Assembly: GCA_902728285.1 (NCBI GenBank)
Contig: CACVBU010000682.1
Location: forward strand, 463,970 to 527,969
Origin: Clytia hemisphaerica
Taxonomy: Eukaryota; Cnidaria; Hydrozoa; Leptothecata; Clytiidae
DNA length: 64,000 nt
Direction: 5' to 3'
Positions within the stretch are counted from its first letter, which is position 1. Every line of letters starts with the position of its first letter. The translations under genes and the position numbers were made by a program. The notes under the pieces are model-generated. The model had not been told where the DNA came from. It ran no database searches and saw only the letters and a list, made by a program, of their open reading frames with translations. Positions 13,101 through 25,172 of the stretch are shown here, piece after piece.

Positions 13101-16100
13101 CATGGAGTTTGAAAAGTCGACCCGTCAGATATGAATTTTTGGTCAAATCAAGACCGTCAGAACAAAAAATTGAAAAATTTTGCCATTTTCACCCTGACAA
13201 GTGGCAAAAATGACTATTGTGATGTCATCAACTTGACATTTCCAGAACATTTGTATAATTCTCATGGCTGGAACCCCCCTGGCCGTAGGGGGGGGGGCTA
13301 AAAGGTCGAGCAGCAATTGGTACCTGATTTTTTACTGTGGCTAGGGGGGAGTAACCATGTTAGGGGTCACCTAATTTTTCAGATGGACCTGGGGGCTAGA
13401 TTCTATATTTGGTGATTGAATTATAAGCAGCCTACCAGACCATAGGTTGGTACTTTCTCATCTTATATTTTAATCTAAGCAATGCTCAAAAACTGACAAT
13501 TTGGTATCTAATATATTATCTGCAGTGCCGTAGCAACTGGGGGGGGGGCTATACCCCCAATAATTTTTTAAAAAATGGTTATTTTGCAAAATGCAAAGTT
13601 TTTCTTTTTTAATTTGTCATAATTGTCTTATAAGTGCATGTTTTGAGTGCATTTTCAAGCAATCTAGAGCTCAAATTTTCAAAATTCCCCCCCTCGGGCC
13701 AAACCATGGTTGGCCCTCGCAGTGCCACCAAACGTCAGCCCCCCTAATATGAAAATGCTTCTTACGGCACTGATCTGTAAAAATTCTTTATATAATCCTG
13801 TTGCATTTACTTAGATAAAAAATCTGTCTGGCTAGGGATCTGCACCCTGACTTACAAACCTTGATAATGTAGCATGAACCTTCAGTAGTTAGCTTATCTC
13901 TTATTTCTTAGGGCATTTATTCTATTTAGCAATAAGCTAAACTAACTGTTGTATTTGTTTGATTGTTTGAAAAGGATTTTCGAAAAAATTTGACGTGTCA
14001 TTGGCTTAGGGGTCCCCTGAAATATTTGGCGACCAGGGGTTACCTAAATCTTAGGGGTCACCTGAATTCTTAGGGGGCACCTATAACCTGCTGCCAAGCC
14101 ATGATTCTCACTTTCAACACTTATCTTAAAATCATTTATCAAACATTTGCAGTAAATCCTTACATAAAATCAACAAGCTTTACTACATCAATTATATTTT
14201 CCATCCTTTCAATCTTCTTCTCCCTTGTCATAGATAGTGGCAGTCTATTTCAAGTGTTTTTTCTTTATCTTCGAATGTATTATCTGCAACGTTAGTGGCA
14301 GAACGGGTCAAAGATGTGGCAACTTTGTCCAGTGGGTAGTACTTCTCTAGCTAGTTTTTGGTATCTTCGGCAGGTCCGTAGGTTTTATGTTTCAGTTTGT
14401 TTTTATACTTTTGCGCGTGTTTTAATAATTCAAAGAAACACATTTATTTTTACAACCTCATCTGTGGTGATGCCTGATCAACATTGCTAGGCCTACCTAC
14501 ATTACCCTGTTTATATCATTTGGGAGGATATTTTCGAAAATGGCCGAAATCCTATGTAGGTTGAAAACTGAAGAACAGAGTTTGTGTTTTCTTTGAATAT
14601 ATTTAATTGATTCATATTGAGTCACTTTTATTTGTGCTTAATTTTACTTTTTCTCACATTGAGTTGCTTCTTTCCTTTTGGTCGATTTAGATCATGATGT
14701 GCATTTTTGCTTTAGAGATACTTCCGAAGAATACACCATTGTCCCATTTCTGTTTTTCTGCTCCATCAGAATTATGTACAAATAGTTTAGATCTTTTGTC
14801 ATCATTTGATATCACATACCTGGTTTCCATTTTATGAATATTCATCCTGAGCATGTTGTGTTGTTGTGTCCTCTTGCTGGTATTGTTTTGTCTCTTTTTG
14901 TTTATTACATTTTTTGAATAGTTGAAGGTTCAATACTTCTTTGACTATATATGTACATTTTGTAATTGCCTATGTCAAAAGCTGTACATATGAATTTACT
15001 TCAAAACCAAATTTTTGGACCTACCCGGTGGAGGTCCTATAAATTAATCTGTGTTTGTCGGTCCGTTCGTTCGTCCGTTCGTCTGTTACCAACTTTTCTC
15101 AGGATTGAATCATAGGAATCTTTTGATTTTTGGTACAAAGGTGCAAAATGGTGGTGGCAAAAATGTGACGGAGCCCGATTTTCGAAAAAAAAATTTGGGG
15201 GGCAAATTTGGGCCAAAAAACGACTAAAAAACGGGTTTTTTGGACTTTGTGAAAAATTGGATCATTAATTTTTCTGATTTTTTGCATGAAAGTAGGGTAC
15301 CATCATAGGTAAAAGATGGCTCAAACAGATTTTTGCCAAAAATTTTTGTTGGCGCAAAAAACGCATGTTTATCTATAAGAATCACTATTAATAAGCATAC
15401 ATCAATGTCCTTAGTCAAATTACTCAATTTTGTTATGAGATAGATCTGGATAGATTTTTTTTTTGCTCACGAGGGCTTACCTTTGAAGAATATGTGTGTT
15501 TAGACATGAAATTTTGGTTGCTGGGTGTGTTTCTATAGAAAAACTGGCCAAATTCAATATTTCTTTATAAGCACATTATCAATTACTTAGGTATTAGCTT
15601 TTCTCGAGATTGGCTCTTTCATTCTTTATGATTTTTTTGCACAAAGATGCATAACTATAAACCCTCGTATGTGACAGAGCTTGTTTTTTTAAAAGAAAAC
15701 TTGAGGTAAATTTCAGCTAAAAAACGGCTAAAAAAAGGGTTTTTTGGACTTTGTGAAATATTGGATCATTGTTTTTTTCTGACTTTTTGCATGAAAGTAG
15801 GTAAAAGATGGCTCAAGCAGATCTTTGTAAAAAAAAGAATTTTTCAGCTCAAAAAACGCATCTTTATATATAAGAATCACTATTAATAAGCATACATCAA
15901 TGTTCTTAGCCAAATTACTCAATTTTTGATGAGATAGATGTTTTTTTGCTCACGAAGTCTTGAATATGAAAGAATATTTCAAGAGCATGAAATTTTGGTT
16001 TCTAAAACGTTTTTTTTTATAAGAAACAAATGACTAATTTTAATAGATTGTCACTATTTGTGTTCTGAATGATTGTTTAATGGTCACACTCACGTATATA

Positions 16101-17870
16101 TCAATTATTTATGTGTTAAATGCATAACCAGGTAGGTCCATAAAAGTATCACTTGTTTATTGAAAATTCATGGAATCAAAAATTCGAGGAAGGGGATTGA
16201 GGGTCACAGACCTACATGTATTCTTTCTAAGTCACAGCTTCCACATTGTTTCATTGGGGGAGGGGTTAAGTGGCTTCCAGGCTATATTCTCAACATTTTT
16301 TATCTTTTAGATCCTGAGATCCTAAGGTCTTAAGTCATAAGTTTGCCAAATTTTTCGGGGGTCTTTATAGGGGGTACCAGGATTTGGCTAAAAACCAGGG
16401 GGTGAGGATGAAGGATGGATCAAATAAGAAAGGGGGGTTTGGAAATTTCGCTCAATTTAATCATAAACAAATGGTAATAGTCTTGAATTAAAAATATGTA
16501 TATACTTGGTTAAAATGACCATTATTGTTTCCTATCAAGGGAACCTTTTTGGTAAGATATCCATCAGCAAATGGTTATAGCATCGTCCTCCAACATAGTG
16601 TCCTTCAGGGTGTCTCCCCCCCCATGCCTAGAATGAAATTTTCCATTCCCCCCCTCATTTTTCCCCACCCTGCCTCCAAAAATTTCTGTTCCCCCCTCAA
16701 GTATAAAAAGCTGTAATTTGATGAATTTAACGCTTATTGTTTTCCCTAAGGTAGTTCTAATTTAAGAATAAATGGAAAGGATGGTTATTTTTAAACCGTA
16801 ATATTGCTGGTTGAAATAAATGAAAGAAAAACTAAGCATATGATATACACCCAATTGAGTGATAGTAAAACCAGATGTTTTTCAATTTTGAATTGATTTT
16901 GGTGAGTTCCTCCCCCCCCCATGCTTAGAATGAAAATTTCCCATTCCCCCCTCGTTTCCCCCCACCCTGGCTTCAAAAAAAAATCTTTCCCCCCTATATG
17001 TCCTTTTCACCTCAAAACCCATTCCCCCTGAATCCAAGGGGGAGGACACTATGTCAAAAGTGCTAAAGTTACATACCTTTTAATTTAATTCACATTTTTA
17101 GGGTGGAATGACAGTGGGTCAATTAACAACAGTTGGTCAACAACAAGCTTATGATTTGGGTCAACTTTTCAACAAAGATTATATCCAGAAATTCCAACTT
17201 CTGTCAGATCATTATCTCCACAGCGAAGTGAGGTAAAGCATTTTGTTTTCTTCGTCTATGCTAACTATTGGCTTTATTTTTGACTAATGCTGTAAGTAGG
17301 GCTAAAATAATTACTCAGAATATGGAATTTGAAATGTTGTATTAGACAGTACCAAAAGGCACTAAAGAGTTAATATTTGTGACTTATAGGTTACAATAGT
17401 TGATGCAGTGAAAATTATTGTATCAATACTGATAGTTTCATGTATTATTCAAACAATCCTCAGTTGAAAATAAAATGTGTAAAAAACTGGAGTTCCGTTG
17501 CTCGGTGGATGGTTTGGCTAGTTCTTGATGTATTGAGTCTTGTTGTCTATTTTGGAGTTCCGTCATTCAAATTGAACGTAACGTCGAGAAATATTTAACA
17601 ACTTTCTTGTTGCATCCAATCACAATTTCTAGTCATATTCGACTGCAGATCCTTTTTGATTCGTTCGGATTTGCCATTAACATTTTTGAAAACGGAAAGA
17701 TCATCGTCGTGGTCTCATACTTATAGGTTATACATTCTTTCGATGGTATTTGCTTCAACTTCAAATGCCCTCCTATATTATTTTCAGGGTACAGAGCACT
17801 AATGTGAGGAGAACAATATTGACAGCAAGAAGTGTTGTTGCTGGAATGTATGGAAAGTCTAATATCAAAG
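10115..17870 (+). CDS. ACP6: Lysophosphatidic acid phosphatase-like (histidine acid phosphatase), 5' exons only
   Basis: The family hydrolyses lysophosphatidic acid, typically in mitochondria. Three exons join in phase: 10115-10447, 17102-17232, 17788-17870 (about 182 codons). Residues 41-53 read VQVIFRHGARTPV, which holds the catalytic RHGxRxP histidine. Exon 2 (GGMTVGQLTTVGQQQ) and exon 3 (VQSTNVRRTILTA, VAGMY) match the following conserved blocks. The N-terminus is basic and hydrophobic, compatible with organelle targeting. The protein is truncated: family members are about 400 residues, and the second catalytic motif (HD in the C-terminal half) is not found in the window. The next recognisable downstream exon belongs to DDOST. 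The first intron (about 6.6 kb) holds a LINE and several foldback elements. Confidence 0.82.
10674..10756 (+). repeat. Dispersed repeat, copy 2 of 2
   Basis: Second copy of the repeat at 9477-9570, in the first intron of the ACP6-like gene. Shared blocks include ACAGACTTG, GACCCACCCAGCCA and CCCAGCTTTCTTGGG. Confidence 0.5.
10978..13060 (-). mobile_element. 5'-truncated non-LTR retrotransposon (CR1/Jockey-like LINE)
   Basis: The minus strand encodes the reverse transcriptase in two overlapping frames, about 13050-12530 and 12520-11576. Visible motifs are NKSSGPNSIP, NYRPISLL, FGFRRSHSTI, DLQKAFDTVDH, HGVPQGSVLGPLLF and the catalytic FADDTHLL. The two parts are offset by a one-base frameshift near 12525-12535, so it is inactive. 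No endonuclease domain is present, consistent with 5' truncation. The 3' end runs into an (AAGT)n tract on the plus strand at 10978-11003, which is the short tandem-repeat tail seen in some LINE clades. It sits in the first ACP6-like intron, opposite to the gene. Confidence 0.9.
13523..13772. mobile_element. Small inverted-repeat element with CAGTGCCGTA termini
   Basis: The 250-bp unit begins CAGTGCCGTAGCAACTGGGG and ends CTTACGGCACTG. The terminal 10 bases form an exact inverted repeat. It is flanked on both sides by ATCTG (13518-13522 and 13773-13777), an apparent 5-bp target duplication. The interior is C/G-run rich and non-coding. It resembles non-autonomous cut-and-paste elements; the CAG..CTG ends recall hAT, but that superfamily makes 8-bp duplications. 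Confidence 0.7.
15018..16150 (+). mobile_element. GGACCTACC-family repeat, copy A
   Basis: It begins TTTTTGGACCTACCCGGTGG followed by a GTCCGTTCGTT-type tract, and ends GGTAGGTCCATAAAAGTATC. GGACCTACC and GGTAGGTCC form a 9-bp terminal inverted repeat. The body contains two diverged sub-repeats about 500 bp apart (around 15288-15440 and 15790-15935). Related copies are at 17.9-20.3, 20.5-22.1, 27.2-28.3, 34.1-35.1 and 51.9-52.1 kb. Non-coding; short minus-strand frames recur in each copy because the DNA is repeated. Confidence 0.8.
16256..16345 (+). repeat. Dispersed repeat, 'GGCTTCCAGGCTATATTCTC' family
   Basis: It contains GTTAAGTGGCTTCCAGGCTA followed by TTTTAGATCCTGAGATCCTAA. The same order occurs at 39963-40060, and in reverse orientation with more divergence at about 26180-26275. 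Its limits are uncertain. Confidence 0.6.
16594..17053. mobile_element. C-rich inverted-repeat element, CATAGTGTCC termini, copy 1
   Basis: It begins CATAGTGTCCTTCAGGG and ends GGGGGAGGACACTATG, giving an inverted repeat of about 10 bp. The interior is full of C runs and contains an internal duplication of a block with CCCCCATGC(C/T)TAGAATGAAA. No clear target duplication was found. A second, larger copy is at 56507-57498. Confidence 0.75.
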
Positions 17871-17944
17871 GTATGTAAATATTTTTGTGTCATACTTTAA
17901 GGTGTGGCTCATTTAAATTGGAAGCTAGTCTTCCAGGCCAATTT

Positions 17945-20268
17945 TTGCACCAACCTCCGAGTACCCCGGTGGATGTCCTATAAATTAACCTGTGTTCGTC
18001 CGTCGTCCGTTCGTTTGTTCGTCTGTTACCAGCTTTTCTTGAGATTGGCTCATTAGTTTTTTCTGATTTTTGGCACGAAGATGCAAAATGGCAATGGCCA
18101 AAATGTGACGGAGCCCGATTTTCGAGAAAAATATTTTCCGGCCGAAAATGCCGGAAACATGCCGGAAATTGCTGTTTTTCTAGATTTTCATTGGATTTTT
18201 TCCTTATAATTGGTTGTTTTTTCATTCAAAAACATTATTAATAGAAATGCCGGCACCATCAAGCATGTTTCAATTTTGAATAAAATTGATTCTTGAAGCC
18301 AGAACTATTTAAAAATCACCGGAACAACCTATTTTCTCCGGAAAGACAGTATTTCTTGAATTTCTCGAGCTGTACTTTATATTTTTTTATAAAATTTTGC
18401 ACACTGATGCAAAATGACAATACCTAAAAATGTGACGGAGCCCAATTTTCCAAAAAAGATTTTTCTGGCCGAAAATGCCGGAAATATGCCAGAAAAACTA
18501 AAACCGGTTTTTTGACACTCAAATTTTCATCCTTAGTTTTTTCTGATTTTTGCAGAAAGATGCGTATTCGCAATGCTCAAAACATGGCGAGTTCGATTTT
18601 TGAGAAAAAATTTTTCCGGTTGAAAATGCCGGAAATCGCCTTTTTTGCAGATTTTCATTTGATTTTTTCTTGATTATTTCTGTTTTTCACACAAAAACAT
18701 TATTGATAACAATGCTCACTATCAAGCATGATTCAATTGTCAATAAAACTGATTTTTGCGACCAGAACTTTCTATTTATTTTCTCCCTACAACCCTTCCC
18801 TCTCCCCCCATCAACAATCAATGATGAATTTATTTCATTATGCATTTTTGCTAAACGTTATATTTTCTGACTGATTTTTTTCATTTTTGGACCTACCTCC
18901 GGGTGCCCCGGTGGAGGTCCTATGAATTAACCCATGTCCGTTCGTTCGTTCGTTCGTTCGTTCGTCCGGTCTGTACCGCTTTTTTCAGGATTGGCTCATA
19001 GTTTTTTTGATTTTGACCAATGAGCAAAATGGTAAGCCCAAATGTGACGGAGCCGATTTTCGAAAAAAAATCATTTCCGGCCGAAAAGCGGAAACATGCC
19101 GGAAAAACCGGTTTTTTGGGACTTTCTCAAGATTCATCATAGTTTTTTCTGATTTTTGCAAAAGATGCGTATTAGCAATGGCCCAAACTTGGCCGAGTCC
19201 GATTTTTGAGAAAATCTTTTCCGGGCGCAAATGCGGAAAATATCCGGAAATCGCCATTTTTGCAGATTTTCATCGGACTTTTTCCTATATTTCGTTGTTT
19301 TTTCACACAAAAACATTATTAATAGCAATGCCCCATGACATGGTTCAATCGTCATAGAACTGGAGTTTGAAGCCGGAACTTTAAAATCGCCGGAGCAGCC
19401 CATTTCGCCGGAAAAACGGTATTTCTTGATTTCCCGAGCTGTACTTTATTTTTATGAAATTTTGCACATGATGCAAAATGATAATACCTAAAATGTGAGG
19501 AAGAGAAAATGTCACGGTGGGGTAACGATTTGAGTCTTCTAGAAACTTCTTATTTTTTTTTGGCTGAAAAACGAATCTTATCTATAAGAATCACTAATTA
19601 TAAGCATAGATCAATGTTCTTAGCCAAATTATTTTATTATTATTTTTTTTCTAAAACAAAGAAAATGTCACCTTAGAGCGCGATGATTTGAGTTTTCTGT
19701 AAACACTTATTATTTTTTTGACTGAAAAACGAATTTTTATCTATAAGAATCACTATTTATAAGCATAGATCAATGTTCTTATCCAAATTATTATTTTATT
19801 ATTATTTTTTCTAAACAATGAAAATGTCACCTTAGAGCGCGATGATTTGAGTTTTCTGTAAACACTTATTATTTTTGTGGCTGAAAAACGAATCTTTATC
19901 TATAAGAATCATTATTTATGAGCATAGATCAATGTTATTAGCCAAATTATTTTTTTATTATTACTTTTTCTAACAGAACAAAATGTCACGATAGAGCGCG
20001 ACGGTTTGAGTTTTCTGGAAACCTTTTTTATTAAGCTGTGCATTTTTCTGATAGTGGTTTTTATAAAGAAAAGCGCTTAATACAGCTTAATAGCTTTTTT
20101 ATTTCTTTTCAAAAATCTTTTTCAATAGTGTTGATAGTTTCTCTCAATAGATATGCTTTCATTTTCTTTATTTTTTTGTATTTTGACCAGTTATGTCTTA
20201 TGTGTTTCATTGTTTCAATGTTCACTGATTAGTTTGATAACCAGGTAGGTCCATAAAAGTATCGCTTG
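17945..20268 (+). mobile_element. GGACCTACC-family repeats, copies B and C (CCGGAAA subtype)
   Basis: A left end at about 17950 (diverged, ACCAACCTCCGAGTACCCCGG) runs without a right end into a second left end at 18893 (GGACCTACCTCCGGGTGCCC), followed by a (GTTC)n tract. The single right end GGTAGGTCCATAAAAGTATC is at about 20244-20263. The bodies share GTGACGGAGCCCGATTTTCG and many CCGGAAA units. The middle part holds about 160-bp tandem units (GAATCACTATTTATAAGCAT) near 19560-19960. The block lies between the last ACP6-like exon and the first recognisable DDOST exon. Confidence 0.75.
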
Positions 20269-20491
20269 TTATATTTGATTTAATAGTAAGATAAGAGATC
20301 TTTTGAAATTAGCTGAACAACCCCCAGAGTCTCAGTCAGATCATATAGGTCCCCCCCCCAACAATCTAGGTCCCCCCAAATATTTTGGTAATTTTAGCCC
20401 CCAGGCTCTTTAAAGGCCAAAATGTTTCTTTGCCCCCCCCCTCCAAAAAAAATAAGGGGGGCTGATGCTATGGTTACCGAAGTTGTTTTTT

Positions 20492-22075
20492 GGACCTACC
20501 CCGGTGGAGGTCCTATAAATTAACCTTTGTCCGTCTGTCCGTCCGTTAGTTACCAGCTTTTCTCATGATTGGCTCATTAGTTTTTTCTGATTTTTTGCAC
20601 AATGATGCAAAATGGCAATGCCCAAAATGTGACGGAGCCCGATTTTCGAAAAAAAAATTTTTCGAAAAAAAAATTTTTGGGGCAAATTTGGGCCAAAAAA
20701 CGGCTAAAAAACGGGTTTTTTGGACTTTGTGAAAAATTGGATCATTAATTTTTTCTGATTTTTTGCATAAAAGAAGGGTACCATCATAGGTATAAGATGG
20801 CTCAAGCAGATTTTTGCAAAAAAATTTTGTTGGCTCAAAAAACGCATGTTTATCTATAAGAACCACTATTAATAAGCATACATCAATGTTCTTAGTCAAA
20901 ATACTCAATTTTTTTATGAGATAGATGTTTTTTCTGCTCATGAGGGCTTACTTTTGAAGAATATGTGTGTTTAGACAGGAAATTTGGGTTGCTTGGCGTG
21001 TTTTCATAGAAAAACTGGCCAAATTCGATATTTTTTATAAGCACATTATCAATTACTTAGGCATTGGCTTTTCTTGAGATTGGCTCTTTCATTCTTTATG
21101 ATTTTTTACACAAAGATGCATAACTATAAACCCTTAAATGTGACAGAACCCGATTTTCGAAAAAAAATGTTTTTGGGCAAATTTGGGCCAAAAAACGGCT
21201 AAAAACGGTTTTTTTGGACTTTGTGAAAACTTGGGTCATTAATTTTTTCTAATTTTTTGCATAAAAGTAGGGTACCATCATAGGTAAAAGATGGCTTAAG
21301 CAGATTTTTGCCAAAAAAATTTGTTGGCTCAAAAAACGCATGTTTATCTATAAGAATCACTATTAATAAGCATACATCAATGTTCTCAGTCAAATTACTC
21401 AATTTTTTTATGAGATATATGTTTTTTTTTCTCACGAGTGTTTAGACAGGAAATTTTGGTTGTTTGGCGTGTTTTTATAGAAAAACTGGCCAAATTCGAT
21501 ATTTTTTATAAGCACATTATCAATTGCTTAGGTATTAGATTGATTGGCTCTTTCATTTTTTACGATTTTTTGCACAAAGATGCATAACTATAAATCCTCG
21601 AATGTGACGGAGCCCGATTTTTGGAGAAAAAACATTTGGGTATATTTCAGCTAAAAAAACGGCCATAAAAGGGTTTTTTGGACTTAGTGAAATATTGGAT
21701 GATTGTTTTTTTCTGATTTTTTGTATGAAAGTAGATAAAAGATGGCTCAAGCAGACTTTTGTAAAAAATGAATTTTTCAGCTCAAAAAAAGCATCTTGAT
21801 CAATAAGAATCACTATTAATAAACATGCATCAATGTTCTTAGCCAAATTACTCAATTTTTTGGAGATGTTTTTTTGCTCACGAAGTCTTGAATATGAAAG
21901 AACAAGAGCATGAAATTTTGGTTTCTAAACGTTTTTTTTATAAGAAACAAACGACTAATTTTAATAGATCGTCACTATTTGTGTTCTGAATGATTGTTTA
22001 ATGGTCACGTCACGTAGATATCAATTATAAACGTGTTAAATGCATAATCCAGGTAGGTCCATCAAAGTATCACTT
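20492..22075 (+). mobile_element. GGACCTACC-family repeat, copy D
   Basis: It begins GGACCTACCCCGGTGGAGG and ends GGTAGGTCCATCAAAGTATC. Inside are three diverged tandem sub-repeats of about 480-500 bp, each with AAAACGCAT(G/C)TTTATCTATAA-like and AATAAGCATACATCAATGTT-like blocks. It has the same subtype as copy A. Non-coding. Confidence 0.78.
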
Positions 22076-22336
22076 GTTTCTTTTAAGAACTTCGATAATG
22101 TCTGTTTTGTTCTATCCCTTTTAGAATTCCCTTTTAGTTGTTCCATTTACATTTCAAAATTGCCCATATGTAAACAGATTCCATAAATTGTCAAAATAAA
22201 AAATATTTCTGAGCAACCAATCCACCTCCAAAATTTAGAGTTGGGTGACAGGAAACAAACATTGTATTTAAAGTCTAGCCAAAAATAAATTGTGTTGCTG
22301 GTAAACTATGATATATTCATTTTATTTTATTTTCAG

Positions 22337-25172
22337 AACAAAACCATGAGCTTGTTTTCAAAGCAGCAGATGATCCCAGTCTTATGTTGACAAAGTATGG
22401 AGAACATTTGTACGATCATTTAGTCATTTTTGCTCCATCTGTTGAAGGTATGAATTTACTAAATTATATCAATATTAATGAAAATAATTAGTGGGTAACT
22501 ATTACCTTAAGCAGGCTGAATCATTTGAGGCATGCGATGGCGCTTGCTCACACCTCCACACACGCCTAAAATTTCTGAGGAGACTACTATTAAAAGTGGT
22601 GAATAGCATGCCATATCACACGCTAATTTAGCAAAACTAAGATTTTAGGAGCGTGATTGACCACACTCCTGGAGTTTTCAAATTACAAAGCTTGCATAAG
22701 TTGTTAGAGAGATAGGAATATAGGAGGTTGGAATCGCTGATAGACTGCCTCTCTGATTGTGACAATAATTTTTTTCAAATATCTAAAGTCACTTTGACAA
22801 CCAATTATTTGATTAGTACCACTCTCTTGTTTAGAATTTGGTGGATCAATCAGCGTTAAGTCAATCACAGCATTCATTGATAATGGCGGCAACGTTCTTG
22901 TCACTGGTAGCTCATCTGTTGGTGAGTAACATAACAAAAATTTAGAGGTTTTTTTTTTTGCTTTCAAAGATCACAATATGCTTTCGACTTGAGTTATTCA
23001 GTAATGTAAGTTTTTTGATGATTTAATTTTCCATCTATGATTTCAATTATCTCACCTGATTTGCTGGCTAGATTACAATCCTTTAATATCTTATTATTTT
23101 TTTGCCAGGTGGTCCAATCAGGGAGCTTGGAAGTGATTGTGGAATTGAGTTTGATGAAGAGAAAACCTCCGTTATTGATCACCATAATTTTGATTCTTCT
23201 GATGAAGGAAGTGTGAGTTTTTTTATTTTATCATGTGTTGGACAATCTTCTGCTTGCCGTTACGTCATCCTTGGTCAAAGGTTTTTAGAGATGGGTCAGG
23301 CTAATGGTAAACCAAGATAAAGTCCAAGCATCAGAAGTGTGAATACAATAGAGAAATCAAATTTTAAGTAATATGATAATTAGCAATCATATTATATCAT
23401 TTTATGATTGCTACATGGAATTGATATTTCATGAACCATGTATCAACAAGGACATGCTTCAACCATCGCCTCAAAAGGTTCTCATATAATTGGATAGTGG
23501 GTGGCATTTTGAGACCTGGATTAAAGAGTGCGTGATTTTTTGCATCAGCAGTGGTTACTTTGGTTTATTCTTATTAATGTTTATTCTCTCCTTTGTTTTC
23601 ACATACAGCACACCACCATCTTGACAGACGGTAAGAACATCATCAAATCTGATGTCATCATCCCATCAAAGATCGAAGCACCAATCATGTTCAAAGGAGT
23701 TGGAATGACCGCAGACAATGATAATCCTCTAGTGTTGGAAATCCTCACTGCTTCATCCACTGCATATTCATATTATCCTGATGAAAAAATCTCCGAAGTA
23801 ACTATTTTGATTTACTTATTTTTGCAAATTTTGTCTCGCTTTTTTCTGCAAGCATCGATAGCGTCTTACAAGGCTCAGATTTGTTATTCTAATAATGTAG
23901 CTGAAAGAATTTCTTTTTCAAAAGTATATGGAATTGAAATCTAAGAAGAATTCATTCTTCCTTACTTTTGGTATTAAATTGTTAAATTTTTCTCCTTCCA
24001 GTACCCATTAGCCGTCGGCCGCAACACCCTTCTCATTGGTGGCCAACAATCACGAAACAATGCTCGCGTTGTGTTCTGTGGTTCCCTTGATCTCTTCAGT
24101 GATCGATTCATGATGTCCACTGTTCAAAATGCTGCCCAAAGTACATCTGAAAGGTAAGAAAGAATGGTACAAATAAGATAAATCTTTGATTTGCCCTTAA
24201 CGAAGAAATTTTTAATTGATCCAAACAGGTCTTTAGACCACGCAGATTGTTTAACAGAAAACCTAACAATTTTTGAATGGTATGCTTGATTAAAATTGAG
24301 ACTATTCTCTGTCCGTCAAAATACAAATGCACTGTTAAGAGCTGTCTTTGTAATCTTTTTCCCTCGTTTGTCTTATTCAGTTTCACAAGAAGTGGAAACA
24401 TGGAATTAGCTTTCGATATCGCTCAATGGACATTCAAACAAAACGGTGTTCTCAGAGTCATCAATGTCCAACATCACCTTGAAGGGGAGACAACACCACC
24501 AAATGCTTACACCATCGAAGAAGATGTTGTTTACTCCATCAAGATTGAGGAACTCAATAAGGGTGTATGGAGACCATTCCAAAACAAGGATGTCCAATTA
24601 GAATTTTTCCGTATCGATCCTTTCGTAAGAACATACTTGACACCGACAGCATCTGGTGAATTCAAAGTCCACTTCAAACTTCCCGATGTTTACGGTGTCT
24701 TCAAATTCAAAGTGGATTATGATCGTATCGGATACACTCACCTTTTCAGCTCAACTCAAGTAAGATTTTGTTTACTTTGAATTTAAATTCGTTTCTTTTG
24801 GTATAAAGAAGCTTATCTTTGACTAACTGACATCTAAATTTTTAAACTTCAAATACTGACCCTTTTCCGTTGATTATTTCTTGAGTTGATGATTCCTTTA
24901 CAATTTTAAGATTATTGAAAAGGAAATCAGATAAGTAGAAAATGTCATATTTCCTTAATCATTTCCCTAACTATCCTTTAAATCTTCTTATTCATTCATC
25001 TCTTTTTCTTTGTTAGGTTTCAGTACGACCCAAACAACACACGCAATACGAGCGATTCATTTCGTCCGCTTACCCTTACTACGCGTCCGCTTTCAGTATG
25101 ATGATCGGTATCTGTATTTTCAGTGTTGTTTTCTTGCACCACAAGGAGGATAAGAAAATCAAAGATGAGTAG
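22337..25172 (+). CDS. DDOST: Oligosaccharyltransferase 48-kDa subunit, 5' end missing
   Basis: DDOST (OST48) is a type I membrane subunit of the ER oligosaccharyltransferase that N-glycosylates nascent proteins. Seven exons join in phase: 22337-22447, 22835-22921, 23109-23212, 23609-23797, 24002-24153, 24381-24759, 25017-25172 (about 391 codons to TAG). Conserved blocks include [77 protein letters not shown] and [10 protein letters not shown], followed by a C-terminal transmembrane segment ([13 protein letters not shown]) and a short lysine-rich tail. The signal peptide and first roughly 50 luminal residues are absent: no matching exon was found upstream, where repeats begin. The first exon starts in phase 2, which matches the donor of the last ACP6-like exon. 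Confidence 0.93.

Noticed and set aside
15224-21855. Repeated minus-strand frames (NIDVCLLIVILIDKHAFF-like)
   Set aside because: Shadows of the GGACCTACC-family repeat; A/T runs shift the frame between copies, and no domain is visible.
23190-23212. CTGATGA in DDOST, and similar strings in UBE4B exons, as further hammerhead cores
   Set aside because: They are coding sequence (Ser-Asp-Glu) with no GAAA, stem II or cleavage triplet in place.
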